In this document: one piece after another, positions 10,260 through 19,802 of the stretch | Position numbering within the stretch: the stretch's first letter is position 1 | Layout: every line of letters starts with the position of its first letter | From: an uncultured Persicitalea sp. | GTDB taxonomy: Bacteria > Bacteroidota > Bacteroidia > Cytophagales > Spirosomataceae | Direction of reading: 5' to 3' | Assembly: GCA_950075905.1 (NCBI GenBank) | Contig: CATMVR010000002.1 | Span: forward strand, 1-35,583 | Length of the DNA stretch: 35,583 nt | Notes under the pieces: generated by a model | Seen by the model: the letters and a program-made list of their open reading frames with translations, nothing else | Told to the model about the DNA's origin: nothing | Databases searched by the model: none | Position numbers and translations under genes: made by a program

Positions 10260-10769
10260 ATGGAAAAAGCAAAAATATACCTCGGCTGTGACCACGGGGG
10301 CTACGTTCTGAAAACCCAGCTTGTTGACTTTCTCACCGGGCAGGGCTATGCGGTGGAGGATTTCGGTTGCCATTCCGAAGACATTGTGCGCTACCCCCAC
10401 TACGCCGCGCGGGTGGCGAAGGCGGTGCGGAGCCAACCCGGCGCGCGCGGGATCCTGCTGTGCTCCACGGGCATCGGCATGAGCATCATCGCTAACAAGT
10501 ACCGGGGGATCAGGGCCGCCCTGTGCTCCACGAGCTACCAGGCCCGCATGACCGCCTCCCACAACAACTCCAATGTCCTGTGCCTGGGCGGTCGCTGTAT
10601 CGGGATTTTTGAGGCACAGGATATGCTGCATGCCTGGCTTACCACCCCCTACGAAGGCGGACGCCATGACATTTCCCTGGGGCTGATTGAGTCGGCGGAG
10701 AACGTAAATTTTTCGGGAAAGGATTGGGAGGGGGAGGAAAACGACAAAAATAGTCCTGGCCTGGTTTGA
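10260..10769 (+). CDS. RpiB/LacA/LacB-family sugar-phosphate isomerase
   Basis: IYLGCDHGGYVLKTQLVDFL, GILLCSTGIGMSIIANKYRGIRAALC, ASHNNSNVLCLGGRCIG. Confidence 0.9.
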   Translation: MEKAKIYLGCDHGGYVLKTQLVDFLTGQGYAVEDFGCHSEDIVRYPHYAARVAKAVRSQPGARGILLCSTGIGMSIIANKYRGIRAALCSTSYQARMTASHNNSNVLCLGGRCIGIFEAQDMLHAWLTTPYEGGRHDISLGLIESAENVNFSGKDWEGEENDKNSPGLV

Positions 10770-10835
10770 CCTCGGGCGTGAAAAATGTGCGCTCTGCCGT
10801 ATTTTAACATCACTTAGAGGATTTGCCCCAGCTTC

Positions 10836-10902
10836 TGGCTAAAATAGTTTAATTAATGGCTAATTCACTTCAATTTGCTCATACTATCGAAAGGTACCTT
10901 TG
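10836..10902 (+). promoter_or_regulatory. Candidate AraC-type activated promoter of the susCD operon
   Basis: TGGCTAAAATAGTTTAATTAATGGCTAA: direct repeats at 10836 and 10857 (21-bp spacing), then TACCTTTG at 10895; same spacings as 7168-7234. Confidence 0.55.
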
Positions 10903-11013
10903 CGCATACCGTCTGGAATAAAGACAAAAAGATTCACTTTAAGTACAAGTAAAACTATTCTTTTCAACAGGTTACAAATAACTATTCCTAAACCCAATAA
11001 AAGCTGTATTGAT

Positions 11014-14000
11014 ATGAAAAAATACCTGGTAACGAAAAACAGCGTGCTGCTGTGGTCACTCCTGCTGGCATCGCTCCTGGTGCTGCAGGTACCTCCGGCT
11101 TGGGCCGAAAAACGGCCCGTCTCCCTAAATTTGTCTCCGTGGGCAGTGCAGGTTTCAGGTCGGGTGATCGACGAAGACGGCAATGGGATTCCGGGAGTAA
11201 GCGTAACGGAGCGCGGCACCGCCAACGGCACCATCACGAACCCCAGTGGAGAATTCAGCCTCTCGGTGACCAGCGAGGCAAGCGTGGTCGTGTTCAGTTT
11301 TCTTGGGTATGTTTCCCAGGAAAGGGTGGTGGGCAGCAGCTCCCGCCTCGAAATCAGCCTGCAGCCGGATGTCAAGGCACTCTCAGAGGTGGTGGTGGTG
11401 GGGTATGGTACCCAGCGCAAGAGTGATGTGACGGGGGCTATATCCAAAATATCGGCCGAAAAGGTAAAAGCCGTGCCGGTAGTCTCCACCGAGCAGGTGC
11501 TGCAGGGGCAGGCGGCCGGTGTCGACGTGGTGGCGGCGGGCAATGCCCCCGGCTCGGGCATGACCGTGCGGGTGCGCGGCCAGCGGTCGATTCAGGCAGG
11601 CAACGATCCCCTCTACGTGGTGGACGGCATTCCGTTCGATGGCGGCTTGAACCAGATCAGCCCCAATGACATTCAGTCCATCGAGGTGTTGAAAGACGCC
11701 TCATCCGCCGCGATCTATGGGTCAAGGGCAGCCAACGGCGTGGTTTTGATCACCACCAAGCGGGGCAGCGCCGGCAGGACCACCGTCAGCATTGATTCCT
11801 ACTACGGGGTGCAGAATATCCTGAATCAGGTGAATGTGCTGGACGCCGAAGATTTTGTGAATTTTCGAAAAACGGCCCAGAACCGCACCGATCTGAATAC
11901 GATTCTGGCGCCAGAGGAAATCGCCAACTATCAGAATGGCCAGTCAGTGAACTGGCAGGACCTGCTGCTGGCAAAGAATGCCCCGCAGCAGAATCATCAG
12001 GTCAGTGTTTCGGGGGGAAGTGAAAAAACCAGGTTCCTTGTTTCGTTCAACTACCTGCAGCAGAAGGGGATCATTGCACCCTCCGACTTCACGAGGGGCT
12101 CGCTTCGCATCAATCTTGACCATGAGATCAACCGGCGGATCAAGGTGGGGGTGTCCTCACTGCTGACCCGGAACCTTACCAACCGGGTGGATGTGGGTAA
12201 TGCCCTCATCGCTGCCTCACAGATAAGCCCCCTGGGCGACGTCCGCGACGAGCAGGGCAACCTGCTGCTGTATCCCACCCAGAGCGAGCAACTGGTGGTG
12301 AATCCCCTGACCGATATTGCCAACAACATCAACAAGACCTGGGAAAACCGCATCTTCGCTAGTCTGTACGCCGAGTTTATGCTGGGCAAGGGGTTTACCT
12401 ATCGCTTCAATTTTGGCCCCGATTTGTCGTTCGACAACAACGGCGTGTACATCGGTTCGGAGACAAACGCCAAGAAGGGGGCTCTGGACGAAGGGCAGAG
12501 CAACCGGTCTGACTCGTACTCTTACACACTCGAGAACATCCTGCGCTACACCAAAACCCTGGGTGAGTCGCATAAGCTGGATGTGACGCTCGTGCACAGT
12601 ATCCAGAACCGGAAGTACACGTATACCCGTGTCAGTGCGCAGGGTTTTCCCACCAACCAGGTGGAGTGGAACAAGCTGTCTAGTGGTACCATCAAGGGCT
12701 TCGATACGGGCTTTGAGGACTGGAAGCTGCTTTCCTACATGGCCCGGGCCAACTACGGCTTCCGCGACAAGTACCTCTTCACGCTTGCCGCGCGTCTGGA
12801 TGGCTCCTCCCGCTTCGGCGATCGGAACAAGTTCGGATTTTTTCCCTCGGCGGCCTTTGCCTGGCGCGTCATCGAGGAAAACTGGATGCCCTCCGCCTCC
12901 TGGCTTTCGGACCTGAAGCTGCGGGTCAGCTACGGCACTGTGGGCAACACCGCCATCTCGCCCTACCAAACCATCGGCTCGCTCACCCGCTCGTCCTACC
13001 TGTTCGGGTCTAACCCGGCGCAGGGTTTCGGGCCAGGTACCCTGCCAAGCCCCGACCTGAAATGGGAAACAACCCGGCAGTTTAACGTGGGACTGGACTT
13101 CGGGTTGATCAATAACCGGATCTCGGGCGCTCTGGAGTACTACCGCACCAGCACCGACGACCTGCTCCTGAGCCAGTCGCTGCCCCCGACCTCGGGGTAC
13201 GCCACCATCATCTCCAACATCGGCGCCACCCGCAACCAGGGCCTGGAGCTGACGCTCCAAACGGTGAACCTGGATGTGCCCTCGGGCTTTAAGTGGACAA
13301 GTGACCTCAACTTCTCGGCCAACCGCAACGAGATCGTCCGGCTGCTGGGCGATAACAAGAACGACATCGGCAACCGCTGGTTTATCGGGCAGCCCATTCA
13401 GGTGTACTACGACAACCGCTACCTGGGCATCTGGCAGCAGGAGCAGGCTGATGAAGCCAAAGGCTATGGCCGCACGGTGGGGCAAATCCGGGTGGAAGAC
13501 CTCAACGAGGACGGCCGCATCAACGCCGACGATCGCTCGATCCTGGGGTCGCCGTTCCCGAAGTGGACGGGCGGCATGACCAACACATTCAGCTACAAGG
13601 GGTGGAATTTTTCGTTCTTTGTCTACACCCGCCAGAACTTCCTGATCAACAGTGCCATTTATGCCGGCAACCTGGGCGAGCTCAACTCCCGTTTCAATAT
13701 CCCGCAGTTTATCGACTACTGGACACCCGAAAATACCGGTGCCCGCTACCCCAAGCCCCTGCCGATCGGCACCAACAACCCCGACCTCAACACCCTGGGC
13801 TACGTAGATGGCTCGTATGTGCGGGTCAGGACGGTTACGCTTTCCCATGATTTTGGCAAAGTACTGGTCAACAAACTGGGCATGCAGTCGCTGCGGGTGT
13901 ACGCCACGCTCAACAACCCCCTGAATTTCACAAATTTCAAGGGGTGGGATACCGAGGCGGGCTCCTCTGTCAACTCCTACCCGTCCACCAAACTGGCTCT

Positions 14001-14025
14001 GCTGGGTGTGAACATTACATTCTAA
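11014..14025 (+). CDS. SusC/RagA-family TonB-linked outer membrane protein
   Basis: Carboxypeptidase-like domain (VSGRVIDEDGNGIPGVSVTERGT), plug domain (VVVVGYGTQRKSDVTGAISKI, DPLYVVDGIPFDGGLNQISPNDIQSIEVLKDASSAAIYGSRAANGVVLITTKRG). Start at 11014 (MKKYLVTK) preferred because the ORF start at 10900 lies inside the predicted promoter. Confidence 0.95.
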   Translation: MKKYLVTKNSVLLWSLLLASLLVLQVPPAWAEKRPVSLNLSPWAVQVSGRVIDEDGNGIPGVSVTERGTANGTITNPSGEFSLSVTSEASVVVFSFLGYVSQERVVGSSSRLEISLQPDVKALSEVVVVGYGTQRKSDVTGAISKISAEKVKAVPVVSTEQVLQGQAAGVDVVAAGNAPGSGMTVRVRGQRSIQAGNDPLYVVDGIPFDGGLNQISPNDIQSIEVLKDASSAAIYGSRAANGVVLITTKRGSAGRTTVSIDSYYGVQNILNQVNVLDAEDFVNFRKTAQNRTDLNTILAPEEIANYQNGQSVNWQDLLLAKNAPQQNHQVSVSGGSEKTRFLVSFNYLQQKGIIAPSDFTRGSLRINLDHEINRRIKVGVSSLLTRNLTNRVDVGNALIAASQISPLGDVRDEQGNLLLYPTQSEQLVVNPLTDIANNINKTWENRIFASLYAEFMLGKGFTYRFNFGPDLSFDNNGVYIGSETNAKKGALDEGQSNRSDSYSYTLENILRYTKTLGESHKLDVTLVHSIQNRKYTYTRVSAQGFPTNQVEWNKLSSGTIKGFDTGFEDWKLLSYMARANYGFRDKYLFTLAARLDGSSRFGDRNKFGFFPSAAFAWRVIEENWMPSASWLSDLKLRVSYGTVGNTAISPYQTIGSLTRSSYLFGSNPAQGFGPGTLPSPDLKWETTRQFNVGLDFGLINNRISGALEYYRTSTDDLLLSQSLPPTSGYATIISNIGATRNQGLELTLQTVNLDVPSGFKWTSDLNFSANRNEIVRLLGDNKNDIGNRWFIGQPIQVYYDNRYLGIWQQEQADEAKGYGRTVGQIRVEDLNEDGRINADDRSILGSPFPKWTGGMTNTFSYKGWNFSFFVYTRQNFLINSAIYAGNLGELNSRFNIPQFIDYWTPENTGARYPKPLPIGTNNPDLNTLGYVDGSYVRVRTVTLSHDFGKVLVNKLGMQSLRVYATLNNPLNFTNFKGWDTEAGSSVNSYPSTKLALLGVNITF

Positions 14026-14046
14026 TTCAAACCGACTGACTAAAAC

Positions 14047-15573
14047 ATGAAAACATATCTCAAGAAATGCCTAGTTCTGGCGGCCCTGGGTGCGGCGTCA
14101 CTTTCGTGCACCGAATCGTTTTTGGAGGAAAACCCGGTGTCGGTGCTTAATCCGGTGAGCTTTTACACTAACGAGGCCGGACTCACCCAGGGGGTGAACG
14201 CCCTGTACGCCAGCCTGCGGCCCATGTATGGTGAAAATCAAGGACCTCTCTTTTTAGCTTTAATGGGCACAGACGAGTTTCTTACTGGTAAGAATGTGGC
14301 CGGGGCACATATCGTGAAGTACGACGCCACGTTCAACTCCAGCATGGGGGAAGCGTCTTTTGTGTGGCGGAACCTGTACCAAACCATCAACACGGCCAAT
14401 ACGGTGCTTGCAAGCGAAGACAGGGTTTCCATGAATCTGGCGGCCAAGAACAGGCTGCTGGCCGAAGCCCGCTTCATTCGTGCGCACGCTTACTTCTACC
14501 TCGTCCAGTATTTCGGAGACATCAGTCTGCTCACCGAGCCGACCATCGGCCTGCAGACCGACTACCGCCGAAACACCAAAGAGGAGGTGTACGAGCAGAT
14601 TCTGGAAGATCTGACGTTTGCCGAAGCCAACCTGCCCGCTACCACTACTGATTTTGGGCGGGCTACCAAAGGGGTGGCGCAGCATCAGCTGGCAAAGGTG
14701 CACCTGGTACTGAAAAACTGGACCACCGCGGCCGATTATGCCAAACGGGTCATCGACTCGGGTCTGTATCGCCTGCAGGAGGACTATGTGGAAATATTTG
14801 ACGTGGACAATCAGATGAATTCAGAAATCATCTGGTCCATTCAGTACGAAAACGATCTGCTGAACTCCGGAGCGGGCAATCAGTCCCACACCTGGTTTAC
14901 CAATTCGTACAGCGACGTGCAGGGCATGCAGCGTACCCTGGAATGGGGGCGGCCGTTTACCCGGTTTTCGCCCACCACCTACCTCATGGAGCTGTTCGAC
15001 AAGGATAAGGATCAGCGCTGGCACGTCTGGCGGCGGTTCGACGATTATTCCTATAATAATCCCGCCTCTCTGCCGGCGGGCAAAAAGCTCGGCGATCCGG
15101 TGGATGAAAGCTGGCGGGGAAAAATGGAATTCCACTGGGCGCTCAAGAAATTTCAGGACCCCTCGCGGCTGTCACCCAACGAAACCCGCGGTAACAAGGA
15201 CTTCCTGGTGTTCCGCCTGGGGGAGACCTACCTGCTGGCCGCCGAGGCCCTGCTCATGGCCGGCAAACCCGACGAGGCCGTGGAGTACTTTAACGCGATC
15301 AGGCGTCGGGCCGCCAAACCCGGAGTTGATTTTCTGATCAACCCTTCCGAACTTACCCTCGATTTGATTCTGGACGAGCGCTCCCGTGAGCTCGCCGGGG
15401 AGGTGAGCCGCCGGGCCGACCTGGTCCGGACGGGCAAACTGCTCGAGCGTGTCCGGAAATACGGAAACCCGGCTGTGCTCACCAATCTGAAAGAACACCA
15501 CGTGCTGCTGCCCATTCCCCAGAACCAAATTGATCTGACCACCTCGGTCTACCCGCAAAACCAGGGATACTGA
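14047..15573 (+). CDS. SusD/RagB-family nutrient-binding lipoprotein
   Basis: Lipobox-like LAALGAASLSCTESFLEENP; RLLAEARFIRAHAYFYLVQYFGDISLLTEP; ETYLLAAEALLMAGKPDEAVEYFNAIRRRA. Confidence 0.95.
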   Translation: MKTYLKKCLVLAALGAASLSCTESFLEENPVSVLNPVSFYTNEAGLTQGVNALYASLRPMYGENQGPLFLALMGTDEFLTGKNVAGAHIVKYDATFNSSMGEASFVWRNLYQTINTANTVLASEDRVSMNLAAKNRLLAEARFIRAHAYFYLVQYFGDISLLTEPTIGLQTDYRRNTKEEVYEQILEDLTFAEANLPATTTDFGRATKGVAQHQLAKVHLVLKNWTTAADYAKRVIDSGLYRLQEDYVEIFDVDNQMNSEIIWSIQYENDLLNSGAGNQSHTWFTNSYSDVQGMQRTLEWGRPFTRFSPTTYLMELFDKDKDQRWHVWRRFDDYSYNNPASLPAGKKLGDPVDESWRGKMEFHWALKKFQDPSRLSPNETRGNKDFLVFRLGETYLLAAEALLMAGKPDEAVEYFNAIRRRAAKPGVDFLINPSELTLDLILDERSRELAGEVSRRADLVRTGKLLERVRKYGNPAVLTNLKEHHVLLPIPQNQIDLTTSVYPQNQGY

Positions 15574-15585
15574 TCCCCGCATCTC

Positions 15586-16575
15586 ATGAAAAAACTAGTA
15601 GTGCTTTTCCTCTGCATGGTACCTTGGCTCAGTCTTGCCCAGCGTCCGGTGAAAATTATTTTTGATACGGACATGGACTCCGACGTGGATGACGTTGGTG
15701 CCCTGTCCATGCTGCACAGCCTGGCCTCCTCGGGCGAAGCCGACATCCTGGCCGTGATGGTGTCGAGCCTGAATCCCTGGTCGGCTCCGACCGTGGACGT
15801 GCTCAACACCTACTTTGGCCGGCCCGACATTCCGATCGGCAACGTCAAGCGGTTTGGCGTTTACCATCCGTCAAGGTACGCCCGGATGCTCGCCGAGGAG
15901 TTTCCGCAGCGGGTGGGCTCCGGCGAGAAAGCCACGGAAGCTACCGTACTGTACCGGCAGATTCTTGCCCGGCAGCCCGACAACAGCGTGGTGATTGTTA
16001 CCGTGGGCGACCTGACCAACGTGTCGCGGCTGCTCGCGAGCGCGCCTGACACGATCAGTGCGCTGGGCGGAGAAGCGCTTGTGGCAAAAAAAGTAAAGCA
16101 CCTGGTGGCCATGGGCGGGCGGTACCCGGTCGAAACCGACGCCCGGCCCAATGGCAACTTCAAGCCAGATCCCGCCTCGAGCCGGCACGTGGCGAACCAC
16201 TGGCCCACCAAAATCATTTTTACCGGTGGAGGCGTTTTTGCCAATGCAATTCCGACTGGCAAAATCTACTTTGAACCCAGCCAGGCGAAAACCCCCATGC
16301 GCCGGGCCTACGAGACGTTCCTGGTGGGCTGGAACCGCAACTACCACCACAGTGCCGACATGATAGCGGTGTACGTGGCGGTGCGCGGGCCGGAGCCGTT
16401 TTTCAAGCTGCAGGAACAGGGAATGAACCATATCTTTGAGAATGGAACCACGGTATGGCGTAATGAGCCCGACGACCGGCGGCACGCGTTGGTCAATGAG
16501 TTTGCCGAAGGGGTGGACCCGCTGGTAGTGGCGAAGAAATTTGACGAGCTGCTTATCAAAAAGGCGGGGAAATAA
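15586..16575 (+). CDS. Secreted nucleoside hydrolase family protein
   Basis: Signal peptide MKKLVVLFLCMVPWLSLAQ; IIFDTDMDSDVDDVGALSMLHSL calcium-site motif. Confidence 0.85.
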   Translation: MKKLVVLFLCMVPWLSLAQRPVKIIFDTDMDSDVDDVGALSMLHSLASSGEADILAVMVSSLNPWSAPTVDVLNTYFGRPDIPIGNVKRFGVYHPSRYARMLAEEFPQRVGSGEKATEATVLYRQILARQPDNSVVIVTVGDLTNVSRLLASAPDTISALGGEALVAKKVKHLVAMGGRYPVETDARPNGNFKPDPASSRHVANHWPTKIIFTGGGVFANAIPTGKIYFEPSQAKTPMRRAYETFLVGWNRNYHHSADMIAVYVAVRGPEPFFKLQEQGMNHIFENGTTVWRNEPDDRRHALVNEFAEGVDPLVVAKKFDELLIKKAGK

Positions 16576-16593
16576 CCAAGCGCCATGTGAGCC

Positions 16594-17466
16594 ATGAAGC
16601 CAATTCTGAAGATCGTCAACACGCAGCAGAGCGAAGCCTTTCAGATCATGAAAGTACAGGATCCCTACTTCTTCCCAACCTGGCATTTTCATCCCGAGCT
16701 GGAAATCATGCTGGTGCAGGAAGGGGCGGGTATCCGCTTCGTGGGCAACAGCATGGAGCGTTTCCAGGCGGGCGACCTCATACTCCACGGCAGCAACATC
16801 CCGCACCTCTACCGCAGCGACAAGGAGTACTACCAGAAGGACACCAACCTGGTGTCGCGGGCGATCGTGGTGTACTTCAGGGAGAATTTTCTGGGAGAAA
16901 GCTTCTGGCAGCTGCCGGCCATCGCCCCCCTGAAAAAGCTGCTGGCATTATCCAGGCGCGGCATCAAGTTTCGGGGGGCCGCCAAAGTGGAGCTGAGGGA
17001 GCTTATACAGGGCCTGGAGGGGCAAAAAAACAGCATCGGCCGTATCATCGACCTGCTGGACATCCTCCGGATTATGGCCGAGACCAGGGAGTACGACCTG
17101 CTGCTGGCCAATGACTTCACCCGCCACGTCAGTGAGGACGACTGCGAGAGGATCAACCGGGTGTACCAGTTTATCATTGATCACTACACTGAAAATCCTA
17201 CCCTGGCCCAGGTGTCCGAAGTGGCGAACATGAGCACCACGGCCTTCTGCCGGTACTTCAAGTCCCACACCACCAAGACCTACACGCAGTTTCTGAACGA
17301 TATAAAGATCGACAATGCCTGTCGGCTGTTGTTGGATAACAGGCTCAACATTTCGCAGATCTGTTTTGAGACGGGTTTCAATAACTTTACCCATTTCAAC
17401 GATCAGTTTAAAAAAATCACGGGCCTCACGCCCAAACAGTACCAAACCGAGCATCTGAACCGCTGA
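16594..17466 (+). CDS. AraC-family transcriptional regulator (cupin sensor domain)
   Basis: FFPTWHFHPELEIMLVQEGAGIRFVG sensor domain; C-terminal double HTH AQVSEVANMSTTAFCRYFKSHTTKTYTQFLNDIKIDNACRLLLDNRLNISQICFETGFNNFTHFNDQFKKITGLTPKQYQ. Confidence 0.93.
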   Translation: MKPILKIVNTQQSEAFQIMKVQDPYFFPTWHFHPELEIMLVQEGAGIRFVGNSMERFQAGDLILHGSNIPHLYRSDKEYYQKDTNLVSRAIVVYFRENFLGESFWQLPAIAPLKKLLALSRRGIKFRGAAKVELRELIQGLEGQKNSIGRIIDLLDILRIMAETREYDLLLANDFTRHVSEDDCERINRVYQFIIDHYTENPTLAQVSEVANMSTTAFCRYFKSHTTKTYTQFLNDIKIDNACRLLLDNRLNISQICFETGFNNFTHFNDQFKKITGLTPKQYQTEHLNR

Positions 17467-17879
17467 ACATTCGAGCAACGTACTCCGGTCAATACAACAG
17501 ATGTGTATCACCAGGCTCCTGACAAGCCAGCCTGCACCCATTCTCCGGCTACCTGCAAACGCACCGACCGAGCTGAGCACTTGTTTTACAGTAGTCGCAT
17601 CGGCGCTCCCATCATTCGGTACCCGGATCACCAGTCGCGGCGGTACGATGGGCTTAACTACCCGAAGGTACAATTCTCCCCGCAGCCCTCGCACACGTCG
17701 GGCTTCTTTTAGTAAATGGACCGCAGCCGCGGACGACAAAGAATTACTCTAAGAAAAATCGATATTCATTTTACTTGATTATCAACAGTTTACAAAAACG
17801 AGGATTTACGGGTACAGTCTGTATAGACCAATAATTTAATGAAAATTGCGCTTAAATTTGCATCTAAAACTTATACCAT

Positions 17880-18234
17880 GGGGTAGCTAACACACCCTGG
17901 GTATATCCGCCACGGAAAAGCTATAATTGTCTAATATTTAGTTATTTACAAAGATTTAAGTAATCAGGTTTGGTACCACTACGCCGTTTTTACAAAATGG
18001 CTCAGAAAATGTATTGATTCCCCTTGGAAAGCCACCTTCCAGAATGAGCTTGCTTTTAAGGTGGATTTTTGCCCTTATAGCATCAAATTTATCCTCTTTT
18101 ACATGTACCTAAACAGCAATATTACTTGCTATTTAAAACGGACGTTAAAATCATAAATTTTTCGACAAATTACTGGTGAACAGAAGGTTTACTGCCTTTG
18201 ATGGCGGATATACCCCAAATGTGTCAGCTACCCC
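17880..18234. mobile_element. Non-coding MITE-like/IS-remnant element with ~33-bp imperfect terminal inverted repeats
   Basis: 17880-17912 GGGGTAGCTAACACACCCTGGGTATATCCGCCA versus reverse complement of 18202-18234 GGGGTAGCTGACACATTTGGGGTATATCCGCCA (28/33 identical). No convincing ORF inside. Confidence 0.5.
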
Positions 18235-18396
18235 GACTTTAAGAAAATTTACTATTGTTTCGAAGAAATAGCACCATTTTGTACCAAACTAATTCATTTG
18301 GCTGAAACCGAGAAAGACCTCCCCCGCCGGACGCTGGGGTATGGGTTGATCAACACGCTTAGGAGTAAGGTAGGGGAGTATGGGGTGTTATTTTGA
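18235..18396 (+). pseudogene. Possible C-terminal gene remnant abutting the 17880-18234 element
   Basis: Open frame without a start: ...DFKKIYYCFEEIAPFCTKLIHLAETEKDLPRRTLGYGLINTLRSKVGEYGVLF*, beginning at the element's right end. Confidence 0.25.
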
Positions 18397-19791
18397 CAAT
18401 GTGCTTTTTACATAATTTGAAAAGTGCTCCTTAAATGCCTCCTGCTGTCTGTAGCAGAAGTAGTCATGGTTTTTATGCAGGCTGGGACAGTAGGTGAAAT
18501 TTTTTTCCAAGCCCTGATGGGCGACTAGTTTCTTTAATCGGTTTACCTCACCATGCCAGTCTGCACCCAAAGTAGTAGCGTTGCGTTTGGCGGCGGAGGT
18601 AAACCACCGAATCACAGGGGCCACCTGCTTGGTGAGCATCTGGTCCTTCGGGTTGAAGCCGATGTAGAAGTGGTGGTTGGCGTTTTGGTTCTTGTCGAGC
18701 GGAAGGAAAGTGGTTCGTCCGGGTATGGCTGGAGCGTTTAGGAAAAGGGTGATTTTTTGCCTTGGTATCCCAATCTCAAACTCAGTTAGAAGGGATTGGT
18801 TGAATGGGCTATTTCTTTGTGATTTAGCGATCTTTCTAACCGGACTCAGTACTAGCCCGGTACTGATGACGGCACCAAACGAATGTGATACGACATTGAC
18901 CGAGAGTGCTGGATCCAACTCACGCAGGAGTGCGCGAAGGGAAAGGCTGGCCAGATACGCACGATTGGTAACGTAGTCATTCAAGAGGCCGCTACGGAGG
19001 CTCTTTTGATTCTTGATGTTGCACCGAGTTTTTCCAAAAACACTGTTCTTTTTGTTGTTGCTGGGCCAGAACACACGTACATACAGGATCTTCTTCTTAC
19101 TGTCGCTGTCTGTCACCAATCGGTCGATGTCCTCAAAGACGCGGTTTCCCTGCAAATGTGCCAGGCTGTAAGGTACATTGTAGCCAGGTATAAAAAAGTA
19201 CAATTGTTCTATGCCCTTATCCTGAATGTGTTTCCTGGTGGTCTGAATGAGTTCACCTAGAAAAAGCTGATTCCATGCCTGCCTGAATTTGAAAAAATTA
19301 GTAATGGTCAGGCTGTCAACCTTGGCAGGGTCCCCAGAAAAATTTCTGTTTGCGATTTTTTCGAGCCCTTTGAATTGCTTTGCCAACTCAGGACGAATGG
19401 TTGCCAATGCTCCCGGTCTTTTTCTTAGCAGCATATAGAAGCTACGAGAAGCCAGAGTTCTGTAGTCTACCCAATCTCTAAGGAAGAGTGCCCTTAATCG
19501 CGAATCATCCATAAAGGAGGGGTAAACGCACCCAAGTCCGTCAAAACGGATGCTGGTGACATCCGATGGTACCGATGCTGGAAATGGTTTTTCCAAGTTC
19601 TCTCCCTCGAAGTCGTTCCAGTTGTTGCGTATGATCTCTTTCTGCTGATCATTGAACCTTTGACCGATTTCTTCTTTGCAGAGGCACTGCGGCTCGCATG
19701 AGATACAATCAATGTCCTGTGCGTACACAGCCATACCATTGAATGCGCATAGGCAGAAGGTACATGTGAGCAGGTTGGCAATTGAAGTCAT
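18388..19791 (-). CDS. Secreted alpha/beta-hydrolase-like protein
   Basis: Signal-like N-terminus; LYFFIPGYNVPYSLAHLQGN; nucleophile-elbow-like NVVSHSFGAVISTG. Confidence 0.55.
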   Translation of the reverse strand: MTSIANLLTCTFCLCAFNGMAVYAQDIDCISCEPQCLCKEEIGQRFNDQQKEIIRNNWNDFEGENLEKPFPASVPSDVTSIRFDGLGCVYPSFMDDSRLRALFLRDWVDYRTLASRSFYMLLRKRPGALATIRPELAKQFKGLEKIANRNFSGDPAKVDSLTITNFFKFRQAWNQLFLGELIQTTRKHIQDKGIEQLYFFIPGYNVPYSLAHLQGNRVFEDIDRLVTDSDSKKKILYVRVFWPSNNKKNSVFGKTRCNIKNQKSLRSGLLNDYVTNRAYLASLSLRALLRELDPALSVNVVSHSFGAVISTGLVLSPVRKIAKSQRNSPFNQSLLTEFEIGIPRQKITLFLNAPAIPGRTTFLPLDKNQNANHHFYIGFNPKDQMLTKQVAPVIRWFTSAAKRNATTLGADWHGEVNRLKKLVAHQGLEKNFTYCPSLHKNHDYFCYRQQEAFKEHFSNYVKSTLSK

Positions 19792-19802
19792 GACATGAGA
19801 AT

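Noticed and set aside
12217-13848. 543-aa minus-strand ORF antisense to susC
   Set aside because: Shadow ORF in high-GC coding DNA; the plus strand encodes a full SusC with conserved motifs, and the antisense product has no recognisable domain.
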